Assembly (NCBI RefSeq): GCF_000830005.1
Contig: NZ_CP010407.1
Location: forward strand, 6,770,001 to 6,834,000
Source: Streptomyces vietnamensis
GTDB lineage: Bacteria > Actinomycetota > Actinomycetes > Streptomycetales > Streptomycetaceae
Reading direction: 5' to 3'
Length of the DNA: 64,000 bases
Shown: one piece after another, positions 41,346 to 50,389 of the stretch
Numbering within the stretch: position 1 is the first letter of the stretch
How the letters are laid out: each line of letters starts with the position of its first letter
The notes under the pieces: model-generated
Seen by the model: the letters and a program-made list of their open reading frames with translations, nothing else
Told to the model about the DNA's origin: nothing
The model's database searches: none
Position numbers and translations under genes: made by a program

Positions 41346-42674
41346 ATGACGGTGTATCAACTCCCGGTGGAAGTCGCCACGTTCAGGGGCTGGCTGACGG
41401 AGCTCGTCGGCCGCCTCCGGCCGGACGGCGGCTGGTACGGGGTCTTCGCCGCACGCGATCCGGAGGGCCTGCGCGCCTGCCTCGACGGGGCCGACATCCT
41501 GCCCTGGGACGTCGTCGAGTCCCTCCTCCAGGACGCCCGGGAGGCCCTCGACGGCCCGTTCGCCGCCCGCGGCCGGATCCTGTACGCGGCGGCCGCGGGC
41601 GCCCACGACGGGCGGCCCGGCGGAGCGGAGGCCCTCGCCGAACGCCGGGACCTCATGGAGGACGAACGCCGGTACGCCGAGACCCGGAGCCGTGAACTCG
41701 CCGAGCGGCTGCGCACGACCCCGGACCCGGCGGAGGCGTCCCGCCTGGAACACGACCTCGCGTGGACCCGCGACGACCACGCGAGGGCGACGGCCCGCGT
41801 CAGGGAGCTGACGGGGAGGCTGGCCCGACTGGGGGCGACGACGCCACGGGCGGCGGGCCGCATCGAGGCGCCCGGAACCCGGACCGGAGCCGCCGGCCGG
41901 GCGGCGGGCGCGCAGCCGATCCCCGCCGCCGCGCCGCCCGCAGCCGCCGCGCGGCCCGGCAAGGCCAAGCGGCGGCCCCGGGGGGCCCGGTACGCCTGGC
42001 TGGAGGAGAGTGCCGAGGAGGTGGCGGAGGTGGTGGCGCCGCCGCCGGGCCTCCCGGCCAGGGGCGCGGCTCCCCGTGGGGCCCGGTTCGGCGGCGTCGC
42101 CGAACCCGTCGCCGCACCCGAGGTCCCCGCCCCGGACCCCGCCGAAGCCCTCCGCGCCGCGGCCAACGCGGTCTACGCCCTCCGGCGCCTCCGGTCGCAG
42201 GGCCGCAGCGGCGAGGCCCACGTGCTGCTCTGCGAGGCGCTCGAAGGACCCCCGGGCCGGTTGCCGGCCCTCGCGGCGGAGCTGCACCGGGCCGGTCTCG
42301 GCGCCGACTGGGCCACCCTGCTCTGGGAGGCGGCCTCGCTGCCGCCCGCCCGGCTCGCCGCCGTCGCGGGCGTGCTCGCCGACGCGGGCCGGGCGGCCGA
42401 CTGCGAGCAGCTGCTCCGGCAGGGCGTGGCCCGCCCGGTCGAGGAGCTGGCCGGGGCGTGCGCCGCGCTGCACGCCGAGGACCACCACCGCGAGGCGCAC
42501 GCCCTGCTCACCGCGTTCGTCCGCGCCCGCACCCCCGAGGACGGCGCCCGGCTCGCGGCCGCGGACCCGCACGGCCTCGTCCCGCAGCTCCTCGCCGCGG
42601 CCCGTGCGGTGTCCGCGTCCCGGGAGCGCGACCTGCTCCACGCCCTGCGGGTGGCGGGCCTGGCCGGGGCGTGA
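41346..42674 (+). CDS. helical-repeat protein of unknown function, 442 aa
   Basis: The N-terminal 90 residues form a compact domain (FRGWLTELVGRLRPDGGWYG, DGADILPWDVVESLLQDARE). A coiled-coil segment (about 100-160, rich in RDLMEDERRYAETRSRELAE) and an Ala/Pro/Arg-rich disordered stretch (about 165-260) lead to a C-terminal array of Ala/Leu-rich helices (about 265-440) in paired repeats (AAVAGVLADAGRAADCEQLL, ELAGACAALHAEDHHREAHA). The arrangement resembles Streptomyces-specific scaffold proteins; no enzyme motif is present. Function unknown. Confidence 0.7.
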   Translation: MTVYQLPVEVATFRGWLTELVGRLRPDGGWYGVFAARDPEGLRACLDGADILPWDVVESLLQDAREALDGPFAARGRILYAAAAGAHDGRPGGAEALAERRDLMEDERRYAETRSRELAERLRTTPDPAEASRLEHDLAWTRDDHARATARVRELTGRLARLGATTPRAAGRIEAPGTRTGAAGRAAGAQPIPAAAPPAAAARPGKAKRRPRGARYAWLEESAEEVAEVVAPPPGLPARGAAPRGARFGGVAEPVAAPEVPAPDPAEALRAAANAVYALRRLRSQGRSGEAHVLLCEALEGPPGRLPALAAELHRAGLGADWATLLWEAASLPPARLAAVAGVLADAGRAADCEQLLRQGVARPVEELAGACAALHAEDHHREAHALLTAFVRARTPEDGARLAAADPHGLVPQLLAAARAVSASRERDLLHALRVAGLAGA

Positions 42675-42694
42675 CCCGGGGCGGGACCTTATCC

Positions 42695-42708
42695 GTACTG
42701 GTCAGTAC
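42695..42708. promoter_or_regulatory. GTACTG-GT-CAGTAC inverted repeat
   Basis: Perfect inverted repeat (6+2+6), followed by two copies of GTACGTGTC (from 42705 and 42715). It lies about 170 bp upstream of the pyrimidine-catabolism operon and 21 bp after the preceding gene. A candidate operator; no promoter assignable. Confidence 0.4.
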
Positions 42709-42816
42709 GTGTCGGTACGTGTCCGACGTGGACCACTCGGGTATGAAACATGATCGACCCGACCGCTTCGCGGCGGCGGTCTTGCTCCGGGGTGTGACGG
42801 GGCTTACGTTCTCCTC

Positions 42817-42841
42817 CTACGCATCGCGTCTACGTGCGTAG
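42817..42841. promoter_or_regulatory. CTACGCA/TGCGTAG inverted repeat before pyrimidine operon
   Basis: CTACGCA (42817-42823) and TGCGTAG (42835-42841) pair perfectly across an 11-nt spacer, 33 bp before the first start codon of the operon. Spacing of half-sites (18 bp centre to centre) suits a dimeric regulator such as a LysR, TetR or PucR-type protein. Confidence 0.5.
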
Positions 42842-42874
42842 AGGCTCTCTGACGCCGTGCCGAAGGAGCAGCTC

Positions 42875-43717
42875 ATGACCGACGTCGTACGCGCCGCGCT
42901 CGTCCAGGCGACCTGGACCGGCGACACCGAATCCATGATCGCCAAACACGAGGAGCACGCCCGGGAGGCCGCCCGGCAGGGTGCCCAGGTGATCGGCTTC
43001 CAGGAGGTGTTCAACGCCCCCTACTTCTGCCAGGTCCAGGAGCCCGAGCACTACCGCTGGGCCGAGCCCGTCCCCAACGGGCCGACCGTCCGTCGGATGC
43101 AGGACCTCGCCCGCGAGACCGGCATGGTGATCGTCGTCCCCGTCTTCGAGATCGAGGACGCCGGCTTCTACTACAACACCGCGGCCGTCATCGACGCCGA
43201 CGGCTCCTACCTCGGCAAGTACCGCAAGCACCACATCCCCCAGGTCAAGGGCTTCTGGGAGAAGTACTACTTCCGCCCGGGGAACGCCGGCTGGCCGGTC
43301 TTCGACACCGCCGTCGGACGGGTCGGCGTCTACATCTGCTACGACCGCCACTTCCCGGAGGGATGGCGCCAACTCGGACTCAACGGAGCCCAGTTGGTCT
43401 ACAACCCCTCGGCCACCCACCGCGGCCTCTCCTCCTACCTGTGGCAGCTGGAGCAGCCCGCCGCCGCCGTCGCCAACGAGTACTTCGTCGCCGCCATCAA
43501 CCGCGTCGGCATCGAGGAGTACGGAGACAACGACTTCTACGGCACCAGCTACTTCGTCGACCCGCGCGGCCAGTTCGTCGGCGAGGTCGCCTCCGACAAG
43601 GCCGAGGAACTCGTCGTCCGCGACCTCGACTTCGGCCTCATCGAGCAGGTCCGCCAGCAGTGGGCCTTCTACCGGGACCGCCGCCCCGACGCGTACGACG
43701 GGCTGGTGCAGCCGTGA
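42875..43717 (+). CDS. beta-ureidopropionase-like nitrilase-family amidohydrolase
   Basis: The 280-residue carbon-nitrogen hydrolase has the catalytic triad in FQEVFNAPYF (Glu), KYRKHHIPQV (Lys) and YICYDRHFPEG (Cys). It most resembles beta-ureidopropionase and N-carbamoylputrescine amidase. The downstream dihydropyrimidinase supports N-carbamoyl-beta-alanine (or its methyl derivative) as substrate, giving beta-alanine, CO2 and ammonia. ATG 42875 follows AAGGAG 6 nt upstream; an in-frame GTG at 42857 is less likely. The aminotransferase gene overlaps its stop by GTGA. Confidence 0.9.
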   Translation: MTDVVRAALVQATWTGDTESMIAKHEEHAREAARQGAQVIGFQEVFNAPYFCQVQEPEHYRWAEPVPNGPTVRRMQDLARETGMVIVVPVFEIEDAGFYYNTAAVIDADGSYLGKYRKHHIPQVKGFWEKYYFRPGNAGWPVFDTAVGRVGVYICYDRHFPEGWRQLGLNGAQLVYNPSATHRGLSSYLWQLEQPAAAVANEYFVAAINRVGIEEYGDNDFYGTSYFVDPRGQFVGEVASDKAEELVVRDLDFGLIEQVRQQWAFYRDRRPDAYDGLVQP

Positions 43718-44997
43718 CCAGCCTGTACGCCCGGCACAAGGCCGTCATCCCCGACTGGGTCGCCCTCTACTACCGCGACCCCCTGGAGATCACCCACGGC
43801 GAGGGCCGCCACGTCTGGGACGCCGAGGGCCGCAAGTACCTCGACTTCTTCGGCGGCATCCTCACCACCATGACCGCCCACGCCCTGCCCGAGGTCACCA
43901 AGGCCGTCTCCGAGCAGGCCGGGCGGATCATCCACTCCTCGACGCTCTACCTCAACCGCCCCATGGTGGAGCTCGCCGAGCGCGTCGCCGGCCTCTCCGG
44001 CATCCCCGACGCCCGGGTCTTCTTCACCACCTCCGGCACCGAGGCCAACGACACGGCCCTCCTCCTCGCCACCGCGTACCGCCGCTCCAACCAGATCCTG
44101 GCGATGCGCAACAGCTACCACGGCCGCTCCTTCTCCACCGTCGGCATCACCGGCAACCGCACCTGGTCGACCACCGGCCTCTCCCCGCTGCAGACGCTGT
44201 ACGTGCACGGCGGCGTCCGCGGCCGCGGCCCGTACGCCGGGCTCACCGACGAGCGGTTCATCGAGGCCTGCGTCGCCGACCTGGAGGACGTGCTCGGCCA
44301 GACCCGCGCGGGCGTCGCCGCCCTCATCGCCGAACCGATCCAGGGCGTCGGCGGCTTCACCTCCCCGCCCGACGGCCTCTACGCCGCCTTCCGCCGCGTC
44401 CTCGACCGGCACGGCATCCTCTGGATCTCCGACGAGGTGCAGACCGGCTGGGGCCGCACCGGCGACCACTTCTGGGGCTGGCAGGCCCACGGCCAGGCCG
44501 GACCGCCCGACATCCTCACCTTCGCCAAGGGCATCGGCAACGGCATGTCCGTCGGCGGGGTCGTCGCCCGCGCCGAGATCATGAACTGCCTCGACGCCAG
44601 CTCGATCTCCACCTTCGGCGGTTCGCCGATCACCATGGCCGCCGGCCTCGCCAACCTCTCGTACCTCCTGGAGCACGACCTCCAGGGCAACGCCCGACGC
44701 GTCGGCGGCCTCCTCATCGAACGCGTCCGCGCGGCGGCGGCCGGGGTCGCGGAGGTACGGGAGGTACGCGGCCGCGGCCTCATGATCGGCATCGAGCTCA
44801 CCGAACCCGGCACCGACCGGGCGAACCCGGACGCGGCCGGCGCCGTCCTGGAGGCCGCCCGCGAGAACGGCCTGCTCATCGGCAAGGGCGGCGCCCACAA
44901 CACCAGCACCCTGCGCATCGCCCCACCGCTCTCGCTCACCGTCTCCGAGGCCGAGGAGGGCGCAGCGATCCTCGAACAGGCCCTCAGGTCGCTCTAG
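43714..44997 (+). CDS. class III aminotransferase, probable beta-alanine/beta-aminoisobutyrate transaminase
   Basis: The 427-residue PLP enzyme shows GTEANDTALLLATAYRR, ISDEVQTGWGRTGDHFWGWQ and the PLP-lysine in LTFAKGIGNGMSVGG. Class III (omega) transaminases of this sort include AGXT2 and beta-alanine:pyruvate aminotransferase. Its place directly after the ureidopropionase-like gene (GTGA overlap) and before dihydropyrimidinase suggests it converts the released beta-amino acid to malonate semialdehyde or its methyl analogue. The GTG at 43714 is the coupled start. Confidence 0.9.
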   Translation: MTSLYARHKAVIPDWVALYYRDPLEITHGEGRHVWDAEGRKYLDFFGGILTTMTAHALPEVTKAVSEQAGRIIHSSTLYLNRPMVELAERVAGLSGIPDARVFFTTSGTEANDTALLLATAYRRSNQILAMRNSYHGRSFSTVGITGNRTWSTTGLSPLQTLYVHGGVRGRGPYAGLTDERFIEACVADLEDVLGQTRAGVAALIAEPIQGVGGFTSPPDGLYAAFRRVLDRHGILWISDEVQTGWGRTGDHFWGWQAHGQAGPPDILTFAKGIGNGMSVGGVVARAEIMNCLDASSISTFGGSPITMAAGLANLSYLLEHDLQGNARRVGGLLIERVRAAAAGVAEVREVRGRGLMIGIELTEPGTDRANPDAAGAVLEAARENGLLIGKGGAHNTSTLRIAPPLSLTVSEAEEGAAILEQALRSL

Positions 44998-45016
44998 TTG
45001 GCAGGGGAGTAGTCCC

Positions 45017-46420
45017 GTGAGCACCCGTACCCTCATCCGCGGCGGTCTCGTCGTCACCGCCGCCGACGAAGTCCACGCCGACGTACTGATCGAGGACGGC
45101 CGCGTCGTCGCCCTCGCCGCCCACGGCTCGGACGTCGCGGCCGGCTGGACCGCCGCCCGGACCATCGACGCCACCGACCGCTACGTGCTGCCCGGCGGCG
45201 TCGACGCCCACACCCACATGGAACTGCCCTTCGGCGGCACCTTCGCCTCCGACACCTTCGAGACCGGCACCCGCGCCGCCGCCTGGGGCGGCACCACCAC
45301 CATCGTCGACTTCGCCGTCCAGAGCGTCGGCCACAGCCTCCGCGAAGGACTCGACACCTGGTACGCCAAGGCCGACGGCAACTGCGCCGTCGACTACGCC
45401 TTCCACATGATCCTCTCCGACGTCAACGAGCAGACGCTCAAGGAGATGGACAAGCTCGTCCAGGAGGGCATCACCTCCTTCAAGCTCTTCATGGCCTACC
45501 CCGGCGTCTTCTACAGCGACGACGGGCAGATCCTGCGCGCCATGCAGCGCTCCGCCGACAACGGCGGGCTGATCATGATGCACGCCGAGAACGGCATCGC
45601 GATCGACGTCCTCGTCGAGCAGGCCCTCGCCCGCGGCGAGACCGACCCCCGCTACCACGGCGAGGTCCGCAAGGCCCTGCTTGAGGCGGAGGCCACCCAC
45701 CGCGCGATCCAGCTCGCCCGGGTCGCGGGCGCCCCGCTGTACGTCGTGCACGTGTCGGCCCAGGAGGCCGTGGCGGAGCTGGCGGCGGCCCGCGACAAGG
45801 GGCTGCCGGTCTTCGGCGAGACCTGCCCGCAGTACCTGTTCCTCTCCACCGACAACCTCGCGGAACCGGACTTCGAAGGCGCCAAGTACGTCTGCTCGAC
45901 CCCGCTCCGCCCCAAGGAGCACCAGGCGGCGCTGTGGCGGGGCCTGCGGACGAACGACCTCCAGGTGGTCTCCACCGACCACTGCCCGTTCTGCTTCGTC
46001 GGCCAGAAGGAGCTGGGGCGGGGCGACTTCTCCAAGATCCCCAACGGTCTGCCGGGCGTGGAGAACCGCATGGACCTGCTCCACCAGGCCGTCGTGGACG
46101 GGCACATCTCCCGGCGCCGCTGGATCGAGATCGCCTGCGCGACCCCGGCGCGGATGTTCGGGCTCTACCCGCAGAAGGGCACCATCGCGCCCGGCGCCGA
46201 CGCGGACATCGTCATCTACGACCCGCACGCCGTCCAGACCCTGTCGGTCGAGACCCACCACATGAACGTCGACTACTCCGCGTACGAGGGGAAGACGATC
46301 ACCGGCCAGGTCGAGACCGTCCTGTCCCGGGGCGAGGTCGTCATCGACCAGCGGAAGTTCACCGGTCGCGCCGGACACGGCGTCTTCACCCCCCGCTCCA
46401 CCTGCCAGTACCTGAACTAG
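45017..46420 (+). CDS. hydA: dihydropyrimidinase (D-hydantoinase)
   Basis: The 467-residue cyclic amidohydrolase opens dihydrouracil or dihydrothymine to the N-carbamoyl beta-amino acid. The metal motif DAHTHMELPFGG, carboxylated Lys in SFKLFMAYPGVF, HAENGIAID, HVSAQEAV and STDHCPFC are all present, matching dihydropyrimidinases (a true allantoinase is encoded separately at 7938). GTG 45017 is preceded by GGGGAG. It lies 19 nt after the aminotransferase and 10 nt before an F420-type gene. Confidence 0.93.
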   Translation: MSTRTLIRGGLVVTAADEVHADVLIEDGRVVALAAHGSDVAAGWTAARTIDATDRYVLPGGVDAHTHMELPFGGTFASDTFETGTRAAAWGGTTTIVDFAVQSVGHSLREGLDTWYAKADGNCAVDYAFHMILSDVNEQTLKEMDKLVQEGITSFKLFMAYPGVFYSDDGQILRAMQRSADNGGLIMMHAENGIAIDVLVEQALARGETDPRYHGEVRKALLEAEATHRAIQLARVAGAPLYVVHVSAQEAVAELAAARDKGLPVFGETCPQYLFLSTDNLAEPDFEGAKYVCSTPLRPKEHQAALWRGLRTNDLQVVSTDHCPFCFVGQKELGRGDFSKIPNGLPGVENRMDLLHQAVVDGHISRRRWIEIACATPARMFGLYPQKGTIAPGADADIVIYDPHAVQTLSVETHHMNVDYSAYEGKTITGQVETVLSRGEVVIDQRKFTGRAGHGVFTPRSTCQYLN

Positions 46421-46430
46421 GAGAACGACG

Positions 46431-47447
46431 TTGGACTTCGGACTCGTCCTGCAGACCGACCCGCCCGTCTCGCAGGTCGTCGGCCTGATGCGCCGGGCGG
46501 AGCGCAACGGCTTCCGGTACGGCTGGACCTTCGACTCCGCCGTGCTGTGGCAGGAGCCCTTCGTCATCTACAGCCAGATCCTCGCCAACACCACCAAGCT
46601 GCACGTGGGCACGATGGTGACCAACCCCGGGACGCGGACGTGGGAGGTGACCGCCTCCACCTTCGCCACCCTCAACGACATGTACGGCAACCGGACCGTC
46701 TGCGGCATCGGCCGCGGCGACTCCGCCATGCGCGTCGCCGGCCGCAAGCCCAACACCCTGGCCCGGCTCGGCGAGGCCATCGAGGTCATCCGCGACCTCG
46801 CCGAGGGGCGGGAGGCGGAGGTGGACGGCAACCCGATCCGCATCCCGTGGATCAAGAACGGGAAGCTGCCGGTGTGGATGGCGGCGTACGGCCCGAAGGC
46901 GCTCGCCCTGGCCGGGCAGAAGGCGGACGGCTTCATCCTCCAGCTCGCCGACCCCTTCCTCACCGAGTGGATGGTCAAGGCCGTCCGGGAGGCCGCGCGG
47001 GAGGCCGGCCGCGACCCCGACGCGCTCACGATCTGCGTCGCCGCCCCCGCGTACGTGACGGCCGACGACTCCCCGGCGGCGCTGGCCCACGCCCGCGACC
47101 AGTGCCGCTGGTTCGGCGGGATGGTCGGCAACCACGTCGCCGACCTCGTCGCCAAGTACGGGGAGCACTCCTCCATGGTCCCGGAGGAGCTCACCGCGTA
47201 CATCAAGGACCGGCAGGGCTACGACTACAGCCACCACGGCCGCGCCGACAACCCCGACACCGCCTTCGTCCCCGACGAGATCGTCGACCGCTTCTGCCTC
47301 ATCGGCCCCGCCGAGGCCCACATCGAGAAACTGCGGCACCTCAAGGAGCTGGGCGTCGACCAGTTCGCCGTCTACGACATGCACGACAACCGGGAGGGCA
47401 CCATCGACGCGTACGGCTCCGAGATCATCCCCGTACTCACCGCCTGA
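46431..47447 (+). CDS. LLM-class F420-dependent oxidoreductase (TIGR03842-type)
   Basis: The 338-residue TIM-barrel enzyme begins MDFGLVLQTDPPVSQVVGLM and has GTMVTNPGTRTWEV, CGIGRGDSAMRVAGR and VWMAAYGPKALALAGQKADG, typical of luciferase-like F420 enzymes related to methylenetetrahydromethanopterin reductase. TTG 46431 is supported by AGGAGA at 6 nt. It is the last gene of the pyrimidine catabolism run, which has no NAD(P)-dependent dihydropyrimidine dehydrogenase gene; the F420 enzyme may perform the first reduction (uracil to dihydrouracil) or act on a related ring (inference). Confidence 0.85.
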   Translation: MDFGLVLQTDPPVSQVVGLMRRAERNGFRYGWTFDSAVLWQEPFVIYSQILANTTKLHVGTMVTNPGTRTWEVTASTFATLNDMYGNRTVCGIGRGDSAMRVAGRKPNTLARLGEAIEVIRDLAEGREAEVDGNPIRIPWIKNGKLPVWMAAYGPKALALAGQKADGFILQLADPFLTEWMVKAVREAAREAGRDPDALTICVAAPAYVTADDSPAALAHARDQCRWFGGMVGNHVADLVAKYGEHSSMVPEELTAYIKDRQGYDYSHHGRADNPDTAFVPDEIVDRFCLIGPAEAHIEKLRHLKELGVDQFAVYDMHDNREGTIDAYGSEIIPVLTA

Positions 47448-47572
47448 CCCGTACCCCCCGGGGCTCCTCCCACCCCGCACGGCCGTTCCGGCCCCCGCAC
47501 CATCGCCGTCGCACCGAGCGTGTCGGAACCGGACCGGCGGGGTAGTCGCGGGGGCGGTAGAGGAGGAACGGC

Positions 47573-48502
47573 ATGACCACCGCCGACATCCGCGTGAGCG
47601 GCCGGACCGTCGAGATCAAACGGGCCGAGAAGGAACTCTTCCCCGACGACGGCATCACCAAGGCCGACCTCGCCGACTACTACCGCCGGGTCGGCCCGCG
47701 CATCCTGCCGCACCTGCGCGGACGTCCGCTGATGCTGGAGCGCCATCCCGACGGCATCGAGGACGGCCGCTTCATGCAGAAGGACACCCCCGACTACTTC
47801 CCGGACTGGATCCACCGCAAGGAGCTGCCCAAGGAGGACGGCACCGTCACCTACCCGGTCTGCGACGACGCGGCCACCCTGCTCTACCTGGTCGGCCAGG
47901 CGTGCATCACCCCGCACCGCTGGCTGTCCAAGGCCGACCGGCCCGACCACCCCGACCGGCTGGTCTTCGACCTCGATCCTCCCCCAGCCTCCGGCCGGGG
48001 GCGCCCCCTTGGCGAGGACTTCGAAGCGGTCAGACGGGCCGCCACCCTGCTGCGCGAGCTGCTCGACGAGCTCGAACTGCCCGCGGCCCTGATGACCACC
48101 GGCTCCCGCGGCCTGCACGTCCTGGTCCCGCTCGACCGCCACGCCGCGTTCGACGCCGTTCGCGCGTTCGCCCGCGACGTGGCCGAGCTGCTCGCCGACC
48201 GGCACCCGGAGCAGCTCACCACCGCGCCGCGCAAGCAGGCCCGCAAGGGACGGCTCTACCTCGACATCCAGCGCAACGGCTACGGCCAGACCGCCGTCAC
48301 CCCCTACGCCGTCCGCGCCCTGCCCGGCGCCCCGGTCGCCACCCCGCTGAGCTGGGACGAACTGGACGACGCCGACCTCACCCCGCGGCGTTGGACGCTC
48401 GGCACCATCGACGAGCGCCTGGAGACCGACGACCCCTGGGGACGGGAGCTGCGCCGCGGCCGCTCCGTGGAAGCGGCCCGTGGACGGCTGGAGAAGCTCT
48501 GA
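47573..48502 (+). CDS. LigD-type polymerase/primase domain protein (NHEJ)
   Basis: The 309-residue stand-alone archaeo-eukaryotic primase domain is the polymerase module of LigD, which fills or extends ends during bacterial non-homologous end joining with Ku. Conserved features are EIKRAEKELFPDDGITKADL, FMQKDTPDYFPDWIHR, the catalytic Asp pair in LVFDLDPPP, the Lys/Arg-rich TAPRKQARKGRLYLDIQRN and TAVTPYAVRALPGAPVATPL. No ligase or phosphoesterase domain is attached, as usual in Streptomyces where the parts are split. Ku is not encoded in the window. AGGAGG precedes the ATG. Confidence 0.93.
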   Translation: MTTADIRVSGRTVEIKRAEKELFPDDGITKADLADYYRRVGPRILPHLRGRPLMLERHPDGIEDGRFMQKDTPDYFPDWIHRKELPKEDGTVTYPVCDDAATLLYLVGQACITPHRWLSKADRPDHPDRLVFDLDPPPASGRGRPLGEDFEAVRRAATLLRELLDELELPAALMTTGSRGLHVLVPLDRHAAFDAVRAFARDVAELLADRHPEQLTTAPRKQARKGRLYLDIQRNGYGQTAVTPYAVRALPGAPVATPLSWDELDDADLTPRRWTLGTIDERLETDDPWGRELRRGRSVEAARGRLEKL

Positions 48503-48526
48503 GGCATCCGCGTGCGGCACCCGGAG

Positions 48527-49423
48527 TCAGGTCCAGTGCTGCGCCGTGCGCAACAGCTCGCTGTGGATCCGGGAGAGCCGGTAGTCCTGGAGAGCCCCGT
48601 TGCGCACCGCCAGGTACAGGGTGTTGATGGGCGGGACCTCCGGCCGGAGCAGGGGGACGACCGCACCCTCCGCGAGGGCCTCCTCGCACAGGCAGCGAGG
48701 CAGTACGGAGATCCCGGCGCCGGCCGCGACCGCCGCCAGGATGGCCCGGAGGTCGGGGACGACCGCCCCGATGTGGATGTCGGGTTCGCGGTCGAAGACG
48801 ACGCGCCAGTACTCCCGTACCAGCGGCAGCGTCTCCGCGTACGTGATCAGCACGGCCTTGGACGGTTCCCGGCCGGTCCCCGTCCCGGGCCCGTCGGGGA
48901 ACATCTCCTCGGCCAGCCGCGGGGAGGCGACGAGCACCAGCTCCTCGTCGCACAACGGCGTCGCCTCGATCCCGCGCCGCCGGGGGCGCGTGGTGGAGAT
49001 GACCATGTCCAGGAAGCCCTCGCCGAGCCGGGACAGCAGCTCGTGACTCACCCCGGTCAGCACCCGTACGTCCGTCCCGTCCGCCACCAGCCGCGCGAGC
49101 GGCGGCACCACCCTGCTCGCGGCGAGCTCCGCGGTCGTCCCGAGCCGCAGCGGGCGGTTCTGGTCGATGGGCGTGAAGTGCCGGTCGATCGCCGCGTTGA
49201 GCGAGATCATCGACTCCCGCACGTCCTGGGCGAGGATCGTCGCGCGGGGGGTGGGGACCGTTCCCCGCGTGGTGCGTTCGAAGAGCCGGTGCCCGATCTC
49301 CAGCTCCATGCTTCTGATCTGCTGGGTCACCGTCGGCTGGGTCACGCCGAGCTCGCGCGCCGCCTTGGTGAAGGACCCCGTGTGGTAGACCGCCATGAAG
49401 GTCTGCAGCCATGCCAGTTGCAT
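48527..49423 (-). CDS. LysR-family transcriptional regulator
   Basis: The 298-residue regulator starts MQLAWLQTFMAVYHTGSFTK with the LysR helix-turn-helix (ARELGVTQPTVTQQIRSMEL, then GHRLFERTTRG) and has the LysR substrate-binding fold from about residue 90 (PLRLGTTAELAASRVVPPLA, AAVAAGAGISVLPRCLCEEA). The usual divergent target is not present; the gene upstream on the same strand is an HD-domain hydrolase, which may be regulated from the shared region at 49424-49559. The effector is unknown. Confidence 0.9.
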   Translation of the reverse strand: MQLAWLQTFMAVYHTGSFTKAARELGVTQPTVTQQIRSMELEIGHRLFERTTRGTVPTPRATILAQDVRESMISLNAAIDRHFTPIDQNRPLRLGTTAELAASRVVPPLARLVADGTDVRVLTGVSHELLSRLGEGFLDMVISTTRPRRRGIEATPLCDEELVLVASPRLAEEMFPDGPGTGTGREPSKAVLITYAETLPLVREYWRVVFDREPDIHIGAVVPDLRAILAAVAAGAGISVLPRCLCEEALAEGAVVPLLRPEVPPINTLYLAVRNGALQDYRLSRIHSELLRTAQHWT

Positions 49424-49559
49424 CACGTCGCCGGCCCCCTGTCTCCGGCTCCTCGCATGGCGCGCCGTTCGGCGTGGTCCATGCCTGCCCCGACGGCCCG
49501 GGGACGGCCGGGACCGCCGAGAAGTGTACGAGGATCGGCGACGCCTGCGCGGCCCTCTC

Positions 49560-50198
49560 CTACGCGGCCCAGTCGGAGTTCTCGATGACCTCGACGAAGT
49601 CCGGCCGTACGTAGCCCTCGGTGAACCTCGCCAGGACGTCGGCCTTGACGTTTCCGAAGGTCGTGGCCGGACGGCGGGTGATGCCGTCGTTGAAGGCCTG
49701 GAGGATCCGCCGCTTGAAGTCGGGCCGCGGGTGGGCGGCCACCACGGCGGCGCGGACCTCGTCGGACACGTCGTGGTAGCCGATGCCGAGGACGTCGAGC
49801 TCAACGCCGGCGGTCACCAGGGCGATCTCGGGGGCCATCCGGGAGGGGATCTCCGGGGTGGTGTGCAGGGCGACGGCCTCCCAGGCGATACGGGCCCGGT
49901 CCTCGTCGACGCCGTGGCCGATCAGGAACGCGCGCGCCTCGTCCGCGCCGTCGATCTCGAACCGCTGGTCGTTGTCCCGGTACGGCTCGGTCAGCCCGAG
50001 GTCGTGGAACATGGCCGAGACGTACAGCAGTTCCTCGTCGAAGGCGAGGCCGCGGTTCCGCCCCTGGAGCGCGCCCCACACGTAGACGCGGCGCGAATGG
50101 TGGTAGATCAGGTCGTCGGTGGCCTCACGGATGAGGTCGGTGGCCTCCTTGGCGATCCGACTGTCCGGGATCCTGACGCCTGCGATGTCCGAGCTCAT
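49560..50198 (-). CDS. HD-domain hydrolase, cyanamide hydratase-like
   Basis: The 212-residue protein shows the HD metal-binding set: His in YHHSRRVYVWG (residues 33-34), the HD pair in VSAMFHDLGLTEPY (residues 65-66), further His in ALHTTPEIPSRM and an Asp in GVELDVLGIGY. Length and motifs resemble HD-type cyanamide hydratases, which add water to cyanamide to make urea, but other small HD phosphohydrolases are possible. ATG 50198 is chosen because AAGGAA lies 6 nt before it; the ATG at 50204 has none. It lies 136 bp upstream of the LysR gene. Confidence 0.8.
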   Translation of the reverse strand: MSSDIAGVRIPDSRIAKEATDLIREATDDLIYHHSRRVYVWGALQGRNRGLAFDEELLYVSAMFHDLGLTEPYRDNDQRFEIDGADEARAFLIGHGVDEDRARIAWEAVALHTTPEIPSRMAPEIALVTAGVELDVLGIGYHDVSDEVRAAVVAAHPRPDFKRRILQAFNDGITRRPATTFGNVKADVLARFTEGYVRPDFVEVIENSDWAA

Positions 50199-50389
50199 TT
50201 CCATTTCCTTACGGTGAGGGCCGTGCGGTGATGACGGAAAGCTATGCGATCGCCTGACGCGGATTCCAATAGTCAGTGTCGAGGGGGGACATAGGCGGAG
50301 CCGTTCCCGAAGGATCCCTATGCCCGGGCATTGCCGGTCGATGGCCGGCGAGTGGCACTCCCCGACCTGCGGCCGGACCGGGAACGACA

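Noticed and set aside
41800..42841. Open frames on both strands in and after the 442-aa gene (e.g. 41762-42841)
   Set aside because: Compositionally Arg/Gly-rich shadows of the Ala/Pro-rich segment of the real gene; they run into the pyrimidine operon promoter without an RBS.
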